Assembly: GCA_023386965.1 (NCBI GenBank)
Contig: JAEWIR010000033.1
Span: 1-59,333 of the forward strand
From: Bacteroidota bacterium
GTDB lineage: Bacteria > Bacteroidota > Bacteroidia > Flavobacteriales > Weeksellaceae
DNA: 59,333 nt
Direction: 5' to 3'
The position numbers and the translations under genes were made by a program. Shown piece by piece: positions 34,069 to 42,686 of the stretch (positions within the stretch are counted from its first letter, which is position 1; each line of letters begins with the position of its first letter). The notes below the pieces were generated by a model, which was not told the origin of the DNA, searched no databases, and saw only the letters and a list, made by a program, of their open reading frames with translations.

Positions 34069-35541
34069 TCAACCAGGTACCCAAACACTTACATTTCCTG
34101 CAGGGACGGGAAAAACGCCCCAGCCGTTTTCGTCGATAACAACCTCCTGCGGAAACCAACCAAGGTAATCACGAAAGGGTTGGCCGGCGTACTGAAGCCC
34201 TATTTCCATTGGTTTTTCATAGGCCTCTTTATTACTGAGAACCACAGCGCAGCCGGGATGTTCTCCATCACCTTCACGCACCCAACCCAAAAAGTTGGCA
34301 TCTTCAAAATAGTCGCGCTGATTTCCGTATGCGTAAAGTTGTCTGGCTTTAAGCAACTCTTCAATTTTCTCCACCTTATTCAGAAATATTTCCTGCTCAT
34401 TACCTTCTTTGTCTACATCTGTATAGTGCGCGCCGAAAAGATCGGGGTAAAAAATGCAGGGATAGCCATCTTTTCGCAAAAGAATCAGCGCGTAGGCAAG
34501 AGGTTTGAACCAATGCTCCACAGGAGCTTCCAGTTCCTGCAGCGGTTGTGTGTCATGATTGTCCACCACCGTGACGGAGAGCAGCGGATTTGCAAGTGTA
34601 AGTGTATCATCAAACAGGGTACGGAGGTCATAATCGGCACCCTGCAGCGACGCGATATGAAAGTTGTGATGCAGCGACGAATCGAAGAGGCTCATACAGC
34701 CTTCAGTAGCTTCAATATATTTCAGTTTCAGATCCAGAGCGCCGGGTGCCCAGTATTCGCCGACGGCAAAAATGTTCTTTCCAGTATTAGCCCGAAGCGT
34801 ATAAAGCCATTCCTTATAAAACTCAGGTGACTGGTGCTTCACAGCATCTAACCGTACTCCATTGAATCCTATCTGGTCGTGGTACCATTTTCCCCAATGG
34901 TTCAGCTCGGCGCGGACAAAGGGATTCCGGTGTTCCAGGTCGTTATGCATCAGGAAATCATAATTGCCCAGCTCATCTGAAATAATTTCCTCCCAGCCGT
35001 CGCCATGATCATGGATGATCTGATAGATGCCGGGTTCCTGTCCCTCGGCATAATCCACGCCGGAGAAACACTGGAAATCCCACTTAAAATCGGAGTACAT
35101 TTCGCCTCTTCCCGGAAATGTAAATTTGGTATAACTTTCAATTTCTACGGGATTGGAGAGTATTTCATGTCTGTTTTCAGGGTTAACACGCATGGCGTGA
35201 AATTTCTCCTTTTCGTCGCCTCCTGCTTTATGATTGAGCACGATATCAGCGATTATTGAAATTCCTTTGTTTTTCAGCACGCTGCAGGCTTCCAGATACT
35301 GCTCTTTGGTTCCGTACTTTGTAGCAATGCCTCCTTTTTGGTCAAATTCGCCTAAATCAAAAAGGTCATAGGGATCGTAGCCCACCGAAAAGCCACCACC
35401 GGCAGCTTTGTACGCGGGCGGAAACCAGACCGCTGATATTCCTAGCTCTGCCAGATAATCTGCGGCCTGCACGGCTTCGGTATACAATGTGGAGTCACCG
35501 GCGGAATACCAGTGGAAAAACTGGATCATTGTTGGGTTCAT
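34069..35541 (-). CDS. Cytoplasmic alpha-amylase (GH13, subfamily 5-like)
   Basis: 490 residues, no signal peptide, so intracellular. It hydrolyses alpha-1,4-glucans. The GH13 catalytic residues are visible: nucleophile Asp232 (GFNGVRLDAVKH), acid/base Glu262 (VGEYW) and Asp330 (VDNHD). Region I is ADIVLNH. The order and the C-terminal small beta domain match AmyS/MalS-type bacterial liquefying amylases. The start MNPTMIQFFHWYS is typical. No neighbouring glycogen or maltose genes were seen; flanked by the DNA-repair pair and the pilus locus. Confidence 0.94.
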   Translation of the reverse strand: MNPTMIQFFHWYSAGDSTLYTEAVQAADYLAELGISAVWFPPAYKAAGGGFSVGYDPYDLFDLGEFDQKGGIATKYGTKEQYLEACSVLKNKGISIIADIVLNHKAGGDEKEKFHAMRVNPENRHEILSNPVEIESYTKFTFPGRGEMYSDFKWDFQCFSGVDYAEGQEPGIYQIIHDHGDGWEEIISDELGNYDFLMHNDLEHRNPFVRAELNHWGKWYHDQIGFNGVRLDAVKHQSPEFYKEWLYTLRANTGKNIFAVGEYWAPGALDLKLKYIEATEGCMSLFDSSLHHNFHIASLQGADYDLRTLFDDTLTLANPLLSVTVVDNHDTQPLQELEAPVEHWFKPLAYALILLRKDGYPCIFYPDLFGAHYTDVDKEGNEQEIFLNKVEKIEELLKARQLYAYGNQRDYFEDANFLGWVREGDGEHPGCAVVLSNKEAYEKPMEIGLQYAGQPFRDYLGWFPQEVVIDENGWGVFPVPAGNVSVWVPG

Positions 35542-35621
35542 GGAAATAGTTTGAAGGCATCAATTTAGCAAAAAACAATCCAATCCGGCAGGTGTCTAAA
35601 TAACCCGATCTTCTGAAATAA

Positions 35622-38420
35622 TTATTCCGCAGTACCGAAACGTTTTATTTCAACCTTCTTTTCCCGTACTTTAAGTAAAAAATCCTCAAGGGTTTTAGTA
35701 GTGGAAGCCTCAACAATTACATCATTAAAACTACTTTCCGTATAAACATTTTTCTGAAACGCCTGACTCTCCAGTGAAACCTGGTACCTACCCAAAGGCA
35801 GGTAGGCACTGTATTCGCCAAGAGCATTGCTGTAAAATGTAAATGTTTTGCCTGTTGCGCTCCTAAACAGCACCGGCATACCTGCCAGATGCTCCTGAAC
35901 CTCATACTGAAATTTACCGGTTTTTTCGTAAGTTATTTTTCCATTAAGAACTCCGGTTTTAACCAGCGGTAGAGCTATAAACTCCTCTTTCTGCTGCAGG
36001 TCTACCTCCTGATTTTCACTGTACCACTCGTTCTCATTTGACTTTATTAGATATTTGCCAAAAGGAAGTTTACGGTATTTCACATAGCCGTCTTCGGCAG
36101 ACATGAAAAGGATATTATTAATCCTTACTTCCACCCCATTGGCAGGCTGGTCGATGCCCTGATCGTAGGTACCGTTATTATTCAGGTCAAAGAAAGCGAA
36201 AATACGGATTGTACCGTTTTTATATTTCACGGGCTCATCACCGATGGTCGGAAGATCCTGTGATATGCCGGCCTGATAAAAGATATTCTGGTTACCCTGA
36301 GCGCCGCGCGAATAGTAGCTGTAGCTAAAATTGCCAAAGATGCGGGTGGTTTGGAATATGCGGTAATCAATATTGGAACTGAGGGCGAGACTTTTACCAC
36401 TTTGACGGTCTAAATTTGCCGTTGTATTGAAGTTCAGATTCAGTTTGTTATTCAGTAAAACAGACCTGTAAGAGGCCACGGCAGACATTCTCTCATTATC
36501 ATCACTGATTATCCCGTTTCTGTTGCCTTCGTAAAGTAAAAAATTTCCTTTCTGATAATTACCGCTTATAAGCAGGTTACGGTGATGCCAACCCGCCTGA
36601 AGACTGTAGATATGATTGGGTTCAGTTACACCCCGGTAATAAGAAATTCCCTGTGAATGAGCCAGTGTAAAACGGTTTTTCTGATCGTCTGTGGTGTAGT
36701 TAAGCGTTATTCCTGCTGTTGCGCTTTCAAATTGAACTGCAGTACGGGCAAAGAGTTGACCAAGAAAAACCTCAGAATTTTCGGCAGACGTCTGCGCAAG
36801 CAAACTAATATCCATTTTCCGGGAATACCGAAAGTTGGAACCCAATTCAATTCGGTGACGTTCTGAAAAAGAGCTGAACTGGTACAGCGGATCTATATTT
36901 TTAGGATTATAGTGATTCAGACCGTAGGCACCGTAAAGTGTGAATTTATCAAAACTGCGGAACAGACGCTGCTCCAACACTGTGCTTCCCTTACGAATAC
37001 CCGGATAGTAGGCGCTGCTGTAAGAATTGGAAGAGGTAAAGGCATAGTTTTTCCAGTTCTTACGGTAATTGATTCCCGCCGACAGGGAGGGCTGTGCCAC
37101 GTCGCTTTGCGAGACGGACCTGGCATACCCGTAACCCAGGTCAGCATCAAATGATGTATCCTTTTTGTTACTAAATGTATAACCTGTTTTCAGAATAAAA
37201 CTTCTCTGAAAAATATCGGTATCCCAAATGGCTTCACCGTCCAAACTCTGGTAACCGTTGAGCGCATAATTGGCTCTGGCAAAAGCTGAGTAACCGCGCG
37301 GAAAATTATTTACGCGAACAGTCTCAAAAAGATTAAAAGATTTTTCTACCACACCTGCGGAAAATGCGGTGCCGGTTTCGGGACTTGGCGTAAATGTAAG
37401 CTGAGAACCCCGACCATTCAGGGTGATCTCCATATTATTATCGTTAATATTCCCCAAATGCATGGCAAATTCGTCGTGCTCCAGTTTCAGCCATGTATTT
37501 TGAAACATCATTTTGGTATCCAGTGTTGGCCAGAAAGTACCGTTCATATTCACCATGGCTTTTGTATTTCCAATATTTACAGTGGAATGCAAATTAAGCA
37601 TATGGCTGGCTGAAATCTGATCGAAAGGATTATTGGAACTCCAGGAGATAAAGTTATTTTCAATTCCCCTGTAAAAAGGGTTCTGCGTAGGATCCACATA
37701 ACGCCTGTTACCCAAAGCATTTTGCACGGTAACCATGGTATTGCCAAAAAACTCCTTATGAGCATCGGTTACGGCAACATTCACTGTAAAAACCTCCATA
37801 CGGAGCATCTCTCTGTCTACAATACGTGAAAACTGCACTTTTTGGGTGCTGAATGGAGGCAGTATTATTTTTTTACGAAGTATCAGTTCATTCCCGATAC
37901 CCTGAGGGAAACTGGCGTAGATTTCGGCTTCCTCAGTTCGGTTGCCACCGTTACTTACCTGCGTGCTGATGTTTAAACTGTCGCCTACCCTGTAAATAAT
38001 TATTTGGGGCTCATCAGAGAAGATACGGAGTTGTCGCCGCGCTTCCACTTTCAGCACAGTCTCACATGAGGCAACAATTTTTCCGTCTGCATCCAGCAGC
38101 TGCAGCGTGACAGGAGAATTTCCTGCAGGGAGTTTTTTCTCAATAAAAATCTTTACCGGAATAAAGAGGTTTTCACCAGCCTCAGAATTTACGGAAGTTC
38201 CGGGATTTAAAAGGCGTACGCCTTCCGGTGCTTTAATGATAAGCTTCAGGTCTTTCGCAGTTGCTGTACCGTTACTGATGTGAACCATAAGGCTGCGCAT
38301 CTCTCCATTGGCCACCACTACAGCACTGTCCGTTCTAATTGATACCTTACCGGCCTGCGAAAAGAGCAGCAAGGGAAAAAAGACTAAAAAAAAGCGGAAA
38401 ACATTCCTGAGAGTCAACAC
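35622..38420 (-). CDS. Usher-like outer-membrane beta-barrel protein of the pilus locus
   Basis: 932 residues with a signal peptide (FRFFLVFFPLLLFSQA). Roughly residues 20-240 look like two Ig-like domains (LMVHISNGTATAKDLKL; NISTQVSNGGNRTEEAEI). Residues about 250-720 are a long series of alternating beta strands with aromatic girdles, as in a large barrel. Near residue 741 comes DLNNNGTYDQGID, a calcium-loop SdrB-like element, then two more small beta domains. Length and domain order parallel chaperone-usher ushers, although I do not recognise the classical usher signature. It starts with GTG (38420) four bases after the tip gene. Inferred role: secretion pore and assembly platform for the two pilins. 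Confidence 0.72.
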   Translation of the reverse strand: MLTLRNVFRFFLVFFPLLLFSQAGKVSIRTDSAVVVANGEMRSLMVHISNGTATAKDLKLIIKAPEGVRLLNPGTSVNSEAGENLFIPVKIFIEKKLPAGNSPVTLQLLDADGKIVASCETVLKVEARRQLRIFSDEPQIIIYRVGDSLNISTQVSNGGNRTEEAEIYASFPQGIGNELILRKKIILPPFSTQKVQFSRIVDREMLRMEVFTVNVAVTDAHKEFFGNTMVTVQNALGNRRYVDPTQNPFYRGIENNFISWSSNNPFDQISASHMLNLHSTVNIGNTKAMVNMNGTFWPTLDTKMMFQNTWLKLEHDEFAMHLGNINDNNMEITLNGRGSQLTFTPSPETGTAFSAGVVEKSFNLFETVRVNNFPRGYSAFARANYALNGYQSLDGEAIWDTDIFQRSFILKTGYTFSNKKDTSFDADLGYGYARSVSQSDVAQPSLSAGINYRKNWKNYAFTSSNSYSSAYYPGIRKGSTVLEQRLFRSFDKFTLYGAYGLNHYNPKNIDPLYQFSSFSERHRIELGSNFRYSRKMDISLLAQTSAENSEVFLGQLFARTAVQFESATAGITLNYTTDDQKNRFTLAHSQGISYYRGVTEPNHIYSLQAGWHHRNLLISGNYQKGNFLLYEGNRNGIISDDNERMSAVASYRSVLLNNKLNLNFNTTANLDRQSGKSLALSSNIDYRIFQTTRIFGNFSYSYYSRGAQGNQNIFYQAGISQDLPTIGDEPVKYKNGTIRIFAFFDLNNNGTYDQGIDQPANGVEVRINNILFMSAEDGYVKYRKLPFGKYLIKSNENEWYSENQEVDLQQKEEFIALPLVKTGVLNGKITYEKTGKFQYEVQEHLAGMPVLFRSATGKTFTFYSNALGEYSAYLPLGRYQVSLESQAFQKNVYTESSFNDVIVEASTTKTLEDFLLKVREKKVEIKRFGTAE

Positions 38421-38424
38421 AATA

Positions 38425-39441
38425 TTACTGGGGAATCATGGTAAAAACAACAGTTCCTGAGTACTGTTCGTAGGACTTGTTGAAAAATGTGAGATCACCT
38501 GACTGGGTGGAATAGGTAATGTCATAAAACTTTAGAGCCGGATGGGCGGCGCTGCTGATAATGTTCTGCTGCGAAGCAGAAAGACTTATATTACCTGTAA
38601 GGAGCTGTGTTTGATTTTCGCGTACCGCCATTTTCAGCGCATTTACCGGTAGGGTGCTGTTGCTGTTGCTTGAGAGGGAATTACCAATTGTATTTACCCG
38701 CACCGTGTAGGGTGTATTGGAGAATGTGGAAAAAGCCTTTGACTGTGTTTTGGTTACACCGTTGGCATAGTCGGAAGCTGTTTTGAATTCCAGCAGTACA
38801 TTTTTCGCATTTTCGTCGAATACCATTCCGAATGTAGGGGTGGATGGTGGAGAATCCAATGGCATGATCCGCATATCGAAGGAAACGGGAATCTGTGTCA
38901 TCAAATCACCTTTCCTGTTACGCAACTCCATAATCATATTAACATTGAAATTGTTCCAGGATTTATATTCTTCCAGATACGCGCCTGCTTCCACAATCAC
39001 ATCATAGTAAAGACTTAGAGCAAAATAGTTTTTGATACCAAGATCATAAGCCGACTGTGACTGGGAGGTAATATAAGAATCACTAATCTGAAAAGGCATC
39101 ACCGCGGTATTAAGCCCCAGAGACGAAGCATTTACGGGTGTACCGTTGTTTGCACCTGCAGTAGATAAATAACTGAACTGATATTTCAGTTTCTGGGGCG
39201 GAAAGTTTTTTATACCGTTGGTTATAGACCCGTTTACCCTGAAAGTGACGGACCATCTGTCCATTTGCAATCCGTTAGCATTCTGAACTTCAATAAAAAA
39301 GCGTTTAAGATTTTTTATACGCGTTTCGCCATACGTATCTACAGGTACCCAGCCGGTATTATGTACACTGAGGCGGGCAAATGTCTGCGCATCTGCAAAT
39401 GAAAAAAAAATTACAGCCACCAGGGCCATAAATTTACTCAT
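38425..39441 (-). CDS. Putative pilus tip subunit/adhesin with C-terminal pilin-like domain
   Basis: 338 residues from the ATG at 39441, which overlaps the chaperone stop (ATGAGTAA). Signal peptide MSKFMALVAVIFFSFADAQ. The N-terminal 180 residues are a beta-rich domain without recognised family (adhesin candidate). The C-terminal part, from about 195, resembles the two pilins of the locus: LLEFKTASDYANGVTKTQ against pilin LEYKTTNDYLTGV, FYDITYSTQSGDLTFF against YNVTYKGAG, and the end YSGTVVFTMIPQ against YTTNVMYSIVAQ. A two-domain tip protein with a pilin domain is the layout of CfaE-type tips. An earlier frame at 39480 would lack a signal peptide at its start. Confidence 0.68.
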   Translation of the reverse strand: MSKFMALVAVIFFSFADAQTFARLSVHNTGWVPVDTYGETRIKNLKRFFIEVQNANGLQMDRWSVTFRVNGSITNGIKNFPPQKLKYQFSYLSTAGANNGTPVNASSLGLNTAVMPFQISDSYITSQSQSAYDLGIKNYFALSLYYDVIVEAGAYLEEYKSWNNFNVNMIMELRNRKGDLMTQIPVSFDMRIMPLDSPPSTPTFGMVFDENAKNVLLEFKTASDYANGVTKTQSKAFSTFSNTPYTVRVNTIGNSLSSNSNSTLPVNALKMAVRENQTQLLTGNISLSASQQNIISSAAHPALKFYDITYSTQSGDLTFFNKSYEQYSGTVVFTMIPQ

Positions 39442-40237
39442 GTACAAACGCCAGTTCGGCCATTTTGATCGTATCATCATTACCGTATGAAAAAGTTGAT
39501 GAAGCGGTATATTTTCCGGGTTTGAGGTCCTTTGGAAGTTTTATCTTTATTGATCTGCGGTCTCCCGGAAGCGTATATAAAATTTGATCTTCAAGTGTTT
39601 GCTTCCGACCGTCACTTATGTTTACCAGTTCAGTAAACACCGTTCCGTCCGTCCACATATTTCCGTTATTTTCAAGATCCAGTTCCAGCATCTTTGCTTT
39701 TTTGTTATAACGATAATCTTGGAATTCAACATTGGGATCCTCCGGAGAGTTATAACGATGATAAAGTTTTATTCCCGAACGCAGCGTTACCTTTACCATG
39801 GCACCCTCCTGATTGTAGGAATCTACGGGATTGGTTTGGGTAATGAATAGAAGGGCGGTATGCACATTCAGTGTATCAAGTTGCAAAGCAGGAGCTTTTA
39901 AAGTCACTATGATGTCCTGAGATTCACCTGGAGCCAGCGAAAAATAGCTTTGCGGACTGATGCTTACCCAATTGGCCGCAGAGTTTTTCAGCGTACCTGC
40001 ATCTGCTATAACATTATTCCCGTCCGTATCATATTCCCAGTCGTGGGTAGACACAGTGAGCGTAAGTGAGTTGGTCTTACTGGAATTTGTAACCTTTATC
40101 TTGTTTGAACTGGAGGAGCCGGGAGCTGATACAAAATATGACCTGGGCGGCGTAACATCAAGCCCTGTCTGAGCATTAACGAAACTGTCTGCCATCAACA
40201 GCATCAGAACCGCGTAAAAATAAGATCTCGTTTTCAT
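39434..40237 (-). CDS. PapD-like periplasmic pilus chaperone
   Basis: 267 residues from the ATG at 40237 (signal peptide MKTRSYFYAVLMLLMADSFVNAQ). Two immunoglobulin-like domains: the first has GLDVTPPRSYFVSAPG, whose Arg corresponds to the subunit-anchoring arginine of PapD, then WVSISPQSYFSLAPGESQDI, the SP...L.PG..Q pattern typical of pilus chaperones, and LNVHTALLFITQ. The second domain spans about 165-265. A longer frame from 40276 places a hydrophobic run before a second signal-like Met, so 40237 is preferred. Inferred role: folds and delivers the pilins to the usher-like protein. Confidence 0.78.
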   Translation of the reverse strand: MKTRSYFYAVLMLLMADSFVNAQTGLDVTPPRSYFVSAPGSSSSNKIKVTNSSKTNSLTLTVSTHDWEYDTDGNNVIADAGTLKNSAANWVSISPQSYFSLAPGESQDIIVTLKAPALQLDTLNVHTALLFITQTNPVDSYNQEGAMVKVTLRSGIKLYHRYNSPEDPNVEFQDYRYNKKAKMLELDLENNGNMWTDGTVFTELVNISDGRKQTLEDQILYTLPGDRRSIKIKLPKDLKPGKYTASSTFSYGNDDTIKMAELAFVHE

Positions 40238-40296
40238 AAATAAAAAGAGCAATATAAGTATCCTCACATTGCCCAAATTTTATATTTTGTTTAGTC

Positions 40297-40842
40297 CTAC
40301 TGAGCTACTATGGAATACATTACATTGGTAGTATAAGTGGTTTTACCCGTACCGCTGAAGTGTTTTCCAACATATTCATTATTACCGGCACCTTTGTAGG
40401 TTACATTATAACCCATGGATACACCACCGGTAGTACTGCTGAAAAGATTAACATCGCCAGTACCCAGGTTTACTGTACTTGGATTGATGTCTGAACCATT
40501 GTTTCCGGTTCCTTTCGCTATTAAAAGTGATATGCCGCTGGAAAGAATTTTAACATTCTGTCCCGGAGCAGTATTAAGTCCATTTGTAAGATCAGCTGCT
40601 TTTGCAGAAACCTGGAACCCACCTGTACTGTATACTTTAAGGTGATCGATAAGAACAGGAGAGGATACACCGGTAAGATAATCATTCGTAGTTTTATATT
40701 CTAAGGTAACTTCCTTGGATGCATCATTTACAGCAATTGATTGCAGTGGATTAAGGATTACATTCAGTTTAGTCTGAGTTGTCTGCGCAGTAGCTGCAAA
40801 AACGCCTCCGATAAGCATTGCTAGTAAAATGGACTTTTTCAT
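40297..40842 (-). CDS. Putative major pilin of a chaperone-usher-like pilus
   Basis: 181 residues with signal peptide MKKSILLAMLIGGVFAATAQ. The mature protein starts TTQTKLNVILNPLQS, a plausible N-terminal donor strand, and is an all-beta Ig-like sequence rich in Gly, Ser, Thr and Asn, with no cysteine. The C-terminal strand is YTTNVMYSIVAQ. The layout (short donor strand, LEYKTTNDYLTGV, YSTGGFQV, end in an alternating strand) parallels CS1/CFA-I pilins, but sequence identity is low. Has its own promoter and is the first gene of the chaperone-tip-usher unit, so it is likely the major subunit. Confidence 0.7.
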   Translation of the reverse strand: MKKSILLAMLIGGVFAATAQTTQTKLNVILNPLQSIAVNDASKEVTLEYKTTNDYLTGVSSPVLIDHLKVYSTGGFQVSAKAADLTNGLNTAPGQNVKILSSGISLLIAKGTGNNGSDINPSTVNLGTGDVNLFSSTTGGVSMGYNVTYKGAGNNEYVGKHFSGTGKTTYTTNVMYSIVAQ

Positions 40843-40883
40843 ATTTGTAGATTTTTTAATTTTAATGGCTATTTGTTAAATAC

Positions 40884-40913
40884 TATACCCCTTGTTTTAA
40901 CACTACAAAAGTA
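40884..40913 (-). promoter_or_regulatory. Promoter of the pilin-chaperone-tip-usher unit with shared 11-bp motif
   Basis: On the minus strand a TACTTTTG -7 box (40906-40913) precedes the pilin ATG by about 63 bases. Just downstream, 40884-40894 reads CAAGGGGTATA on the minus strand; the identical 11 bases occur on the plus strand at 42608-42618, in front of the AraC gene. No -33 TTTG at the usual spacing, as often seen for activator-dependent promoters. The remainder of 40914-41126 is AT-rich without a gene. Confidence 0.5.
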
Positions 40914-41126
40914 ATACGGCATTTCAAATGCTTCTTTATCAAAACATTCAAAAAACTTATGAAAACGTCATACGTAACGTTTTAACAAAAAACATCATTT
41001 TATCAAAGTCTTTGGGAATGAAATTTGAGGATTTAATAATTATATGCAAATATCCTTATCCCTGAATTTTCAGCGGAAATTATGGGAGGCACATACACAT
41101 GTCTGAAATTATAAGAAAGAAACAAC

Positions 41127-41151
41127 GAAGCCCTCCTGTAAAGGGGGCTTC
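41127..41151 (-). terminator. Hairpin between the two pilin genes
   Basis: GAAGCCC/GGGCTTC arms extended by further G-C pairs, loop of about six bases. Only a weak T stretch follows on the minus strand. It lies 29 bases after the upstream pilin stop and may reduce read-through from the araC-pilin unit into the main pilus unit. Confidence 0.5.
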
Positions 41152-41179
41152 ATTAGTTATGGCTAAGTAATTACAACGC

Positions 41180-41725
41180 TCAATGCGGGAGTATGCTGTA
41201 TAAAACCTCAGTACTGTATACCGTTGGATTCTGACTGGATGAATAATGATTGATGAAAGCATCTCCCCCTTTTGCGGCATACGTAACATTGTAACTGCTG
41301 CTGGATGTGCCGGTGGCCGAAGTGATAAAAGCGGTGTCAGTGCTGGAAAGCTGGACAGGCACAGTAGTAAATGAATCTGAACCGCTGGAGTCGCCTTTTG
41401 CAGCTGTAAGGGTGATATCCCCTGCATTGATGTACACATCGCTTCCTACAGACTTGAGCTTGGCGTCCGATGTTCTCACATTTACAACATATCCGCCAGT
41501 GCTGTACACCTTTAGATGATTTTCCTTATTCAAACTAACTCCCTGGCTGTAATCCTGCTTGGTTTTATAGGTGAGATCAACATTCTGATCCATCCCGCCC
41601 AATTCTATGGTCTGTACAGGATGCAGCACAATTTTCAGGACGGTGGAAGAGCCGCTTTGTGCCGAGACACTTCCGGACCAAAGCGATAAAACGATAAGCG
41701 TGCAGATTGTAATTATACGTATCAT
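41180..41725 (-). CDS. Second putative pilin (paralogue)
   Basis: 181 residues, signal peptide MIRIITICTLIVLSLWSGSVSAQ. It shares the skeleton of the other pilin: LTYKTKQDYSQGV (LEYKTTNDYLTGV), HLKVYSTGGYVVNV (HLKVYSTGGFQVSA), YNVTYAAKGGDAFIN (YNVTYKGAGNNEYVG), and the terminal strand YSTEVLYSILPH. No cysteine. It lies 24 bases downstream of the AraC gene, so it is co-expressed with the regulator rather than with the main unit. It could be a minor subunit, an anchor or an alternative major pilin. Confidence 0.7.
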   Translation of the reverse strand: MIRIITICTLIVLSLWSGSVSAQSGSSTVLKIVLHPVQTIELGGMDQNVDLTYKTKQDYSQGVSLNKENHLKVYSTGGYVVNVRTSDAKLKSVGSDVYINAGDITLTAAKGDSSGSDSFTTVPVQLSSTDTAFITSATGTSSSSYNVTYAAKGGDAFINHYSSSQNPTVYSTEVLYSILPH

Positions 41726-41749
41726 AGGCCATTATTTTACTGTTATACC

Positions 41750-42595
41750 TCAGGACTTCACTAATCTCAGATTCGGAATCTGGCTCACGGCATGGTCCCG
41801 GAATTCACGCGGGGAACTTCCTGTGTGTTTTTTAAAAAAATTACTGAAATTGCTTTCTTCGGAAAAACCCAGGTCCTGGCTAATGTTCTTAATCGGAATC
41901 TCTGTTCCTCTAAGCAGTTTTTTGGCTTTTTCCAGAGCTTTGGCGATGATGAAGGATTTGGTTGTACAGCCATAAACCGTCTGCACCGCATTATCCAGCG
42001 TTCTTTTGCTGATGTTCAGCTTGTCGGCGTAATACACAGCGGTAAAATTAAAGGACGACTCATTAAGCAATAGAAAAATGAACTTATTGGCCATTTCTTT
42101 TTCATGACTGTCTTTCCGGTAGTGATCCATTTTCGGATCATATTCCATAAGGGTGCGTATCAGGATAAATTCCAGGAAATTGATAAGCAGATTTTTGGCA
42201 AAAAGTTTATTCATCACCTTCTCCTGAGTTGGGAAATAATAATACTTCATAATGGACTCAAAAGGCATAAAATTATTGGGAACGGCCCACCCGAGCGGGT
42301 TGCGGAAAAAGATACCTCTCTTAATATGGCTCAGGAATTCCAGGCGGTCTACAAAAAGATCTACCTTAAACCACATAAGTATAGCCTGCTGTGTATCGCT
42401 CAGGAACTGGATGGGGCTGTCCGGGGGTATATAATAGAATGTTTCCGGAGGCAGGTGCACTTCGTTGTCAAAAATAAGCAGATGTACATTCTCAGTAGCG
42501 GTATACAGAATAGAATAACCGGCAAAGTTGATTATCCGGTCCTCGTCCTGTATATCGCTGAGGGCACTAAGGCCCCAGTCTCTTAGAGTCTTCAT
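41750..42595 (-). CDS. AraC-family transcriptional regulator of the pilus locus
   Basis: 281 residues. The N-terminal half is a cupin-like sensing domain (HLLIFDNEVHLPPETFYYIPP). The C-terminal 100 residues hold the two helix-turn-helix units: LNISKRTLDNAVQTVYG and PIKNISQDLGFSEESNFSNF, ending in the usual FKKHTGSSPREFR. It is the first gene of the locus, upstream of the second pilin. In enterotoxigenic E. coli, AraC-type proteins (Rns/CfaD) activate CS1/CFA-I pili, a parallel that need not reflect common descent. A local 11-bp motif suggests autoregulation. Confidence 0.9.
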   Translation of the reverse strand: MKTLRDWGLSALSDIQDEDRIINFAGYSILYTATENVHLLIFDNEVHLPPETFYYIPPDSPIQFLSDTQQAILMWFKVDLFVDRLEFLSHIKRGIFFRNPLGWAVPNNFMPFESIMKYYYFPTQEKVMNKLFAKNLLINFLEFILIRTLMEYDPKMDHYRKDSHEKEMANKFIFLLLNESSFNFTAVYYADKLNISKRTLDNAVQTVYGCTTKSFIIAKALEKAKKLLRGTEIPIKNISQDLGFSEESNFSNFFKKHTGSSPREFRDHAVSQIPNLRLVKS

Positions 42596-42607
42596 TTAAT
42601 GTGTTTT

Positions 42608-42618
42608 CAAGGGGTATA
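42608..42618 (+). promoter_or_regulatory. 11-bp motif upstream of the AraC gene
   Basis: CAAGGGGTATA on the plus strand, 13 bases before the araC ATG. The identical word lies in the main pilin promoter on the other strand. Candidate binding site for the AraC protein. Confidence 0.4.
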
Positions 42619-42650
42619 TTTCTTTTCAGAAATAATAATATAAATATATC

Positions 42651-42683
42651 AAAAAAATGATGTAATAAATATCTTTATTACAT
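42651..42683 (-). terminator. Terminator after dinB
   Basis: A perfect 10-bp A-T-rich palindrome (42660-42669 with 42674-42683, four-base loop) is followed on the minus strand by seven T. It separates dinB from the pilus regulator. Confidence 0.75.
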
Positions 42684-42686
42684 GAT

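Noticed and set aside
33946..34830. A 294-codon plus-strand ORF
   Set aside because: It lies almost entirely opposite the well-supported alpha-amylase gene and its product resembles no protein.
35622..38420. TonB-dependent receptor (SusC) for the 932-residue barrel
   Set aside because: No TonB box or plug domain at the N-terminus; Ig-like domains occur instead, and the partners are chaperone and pilins rather than SusD.
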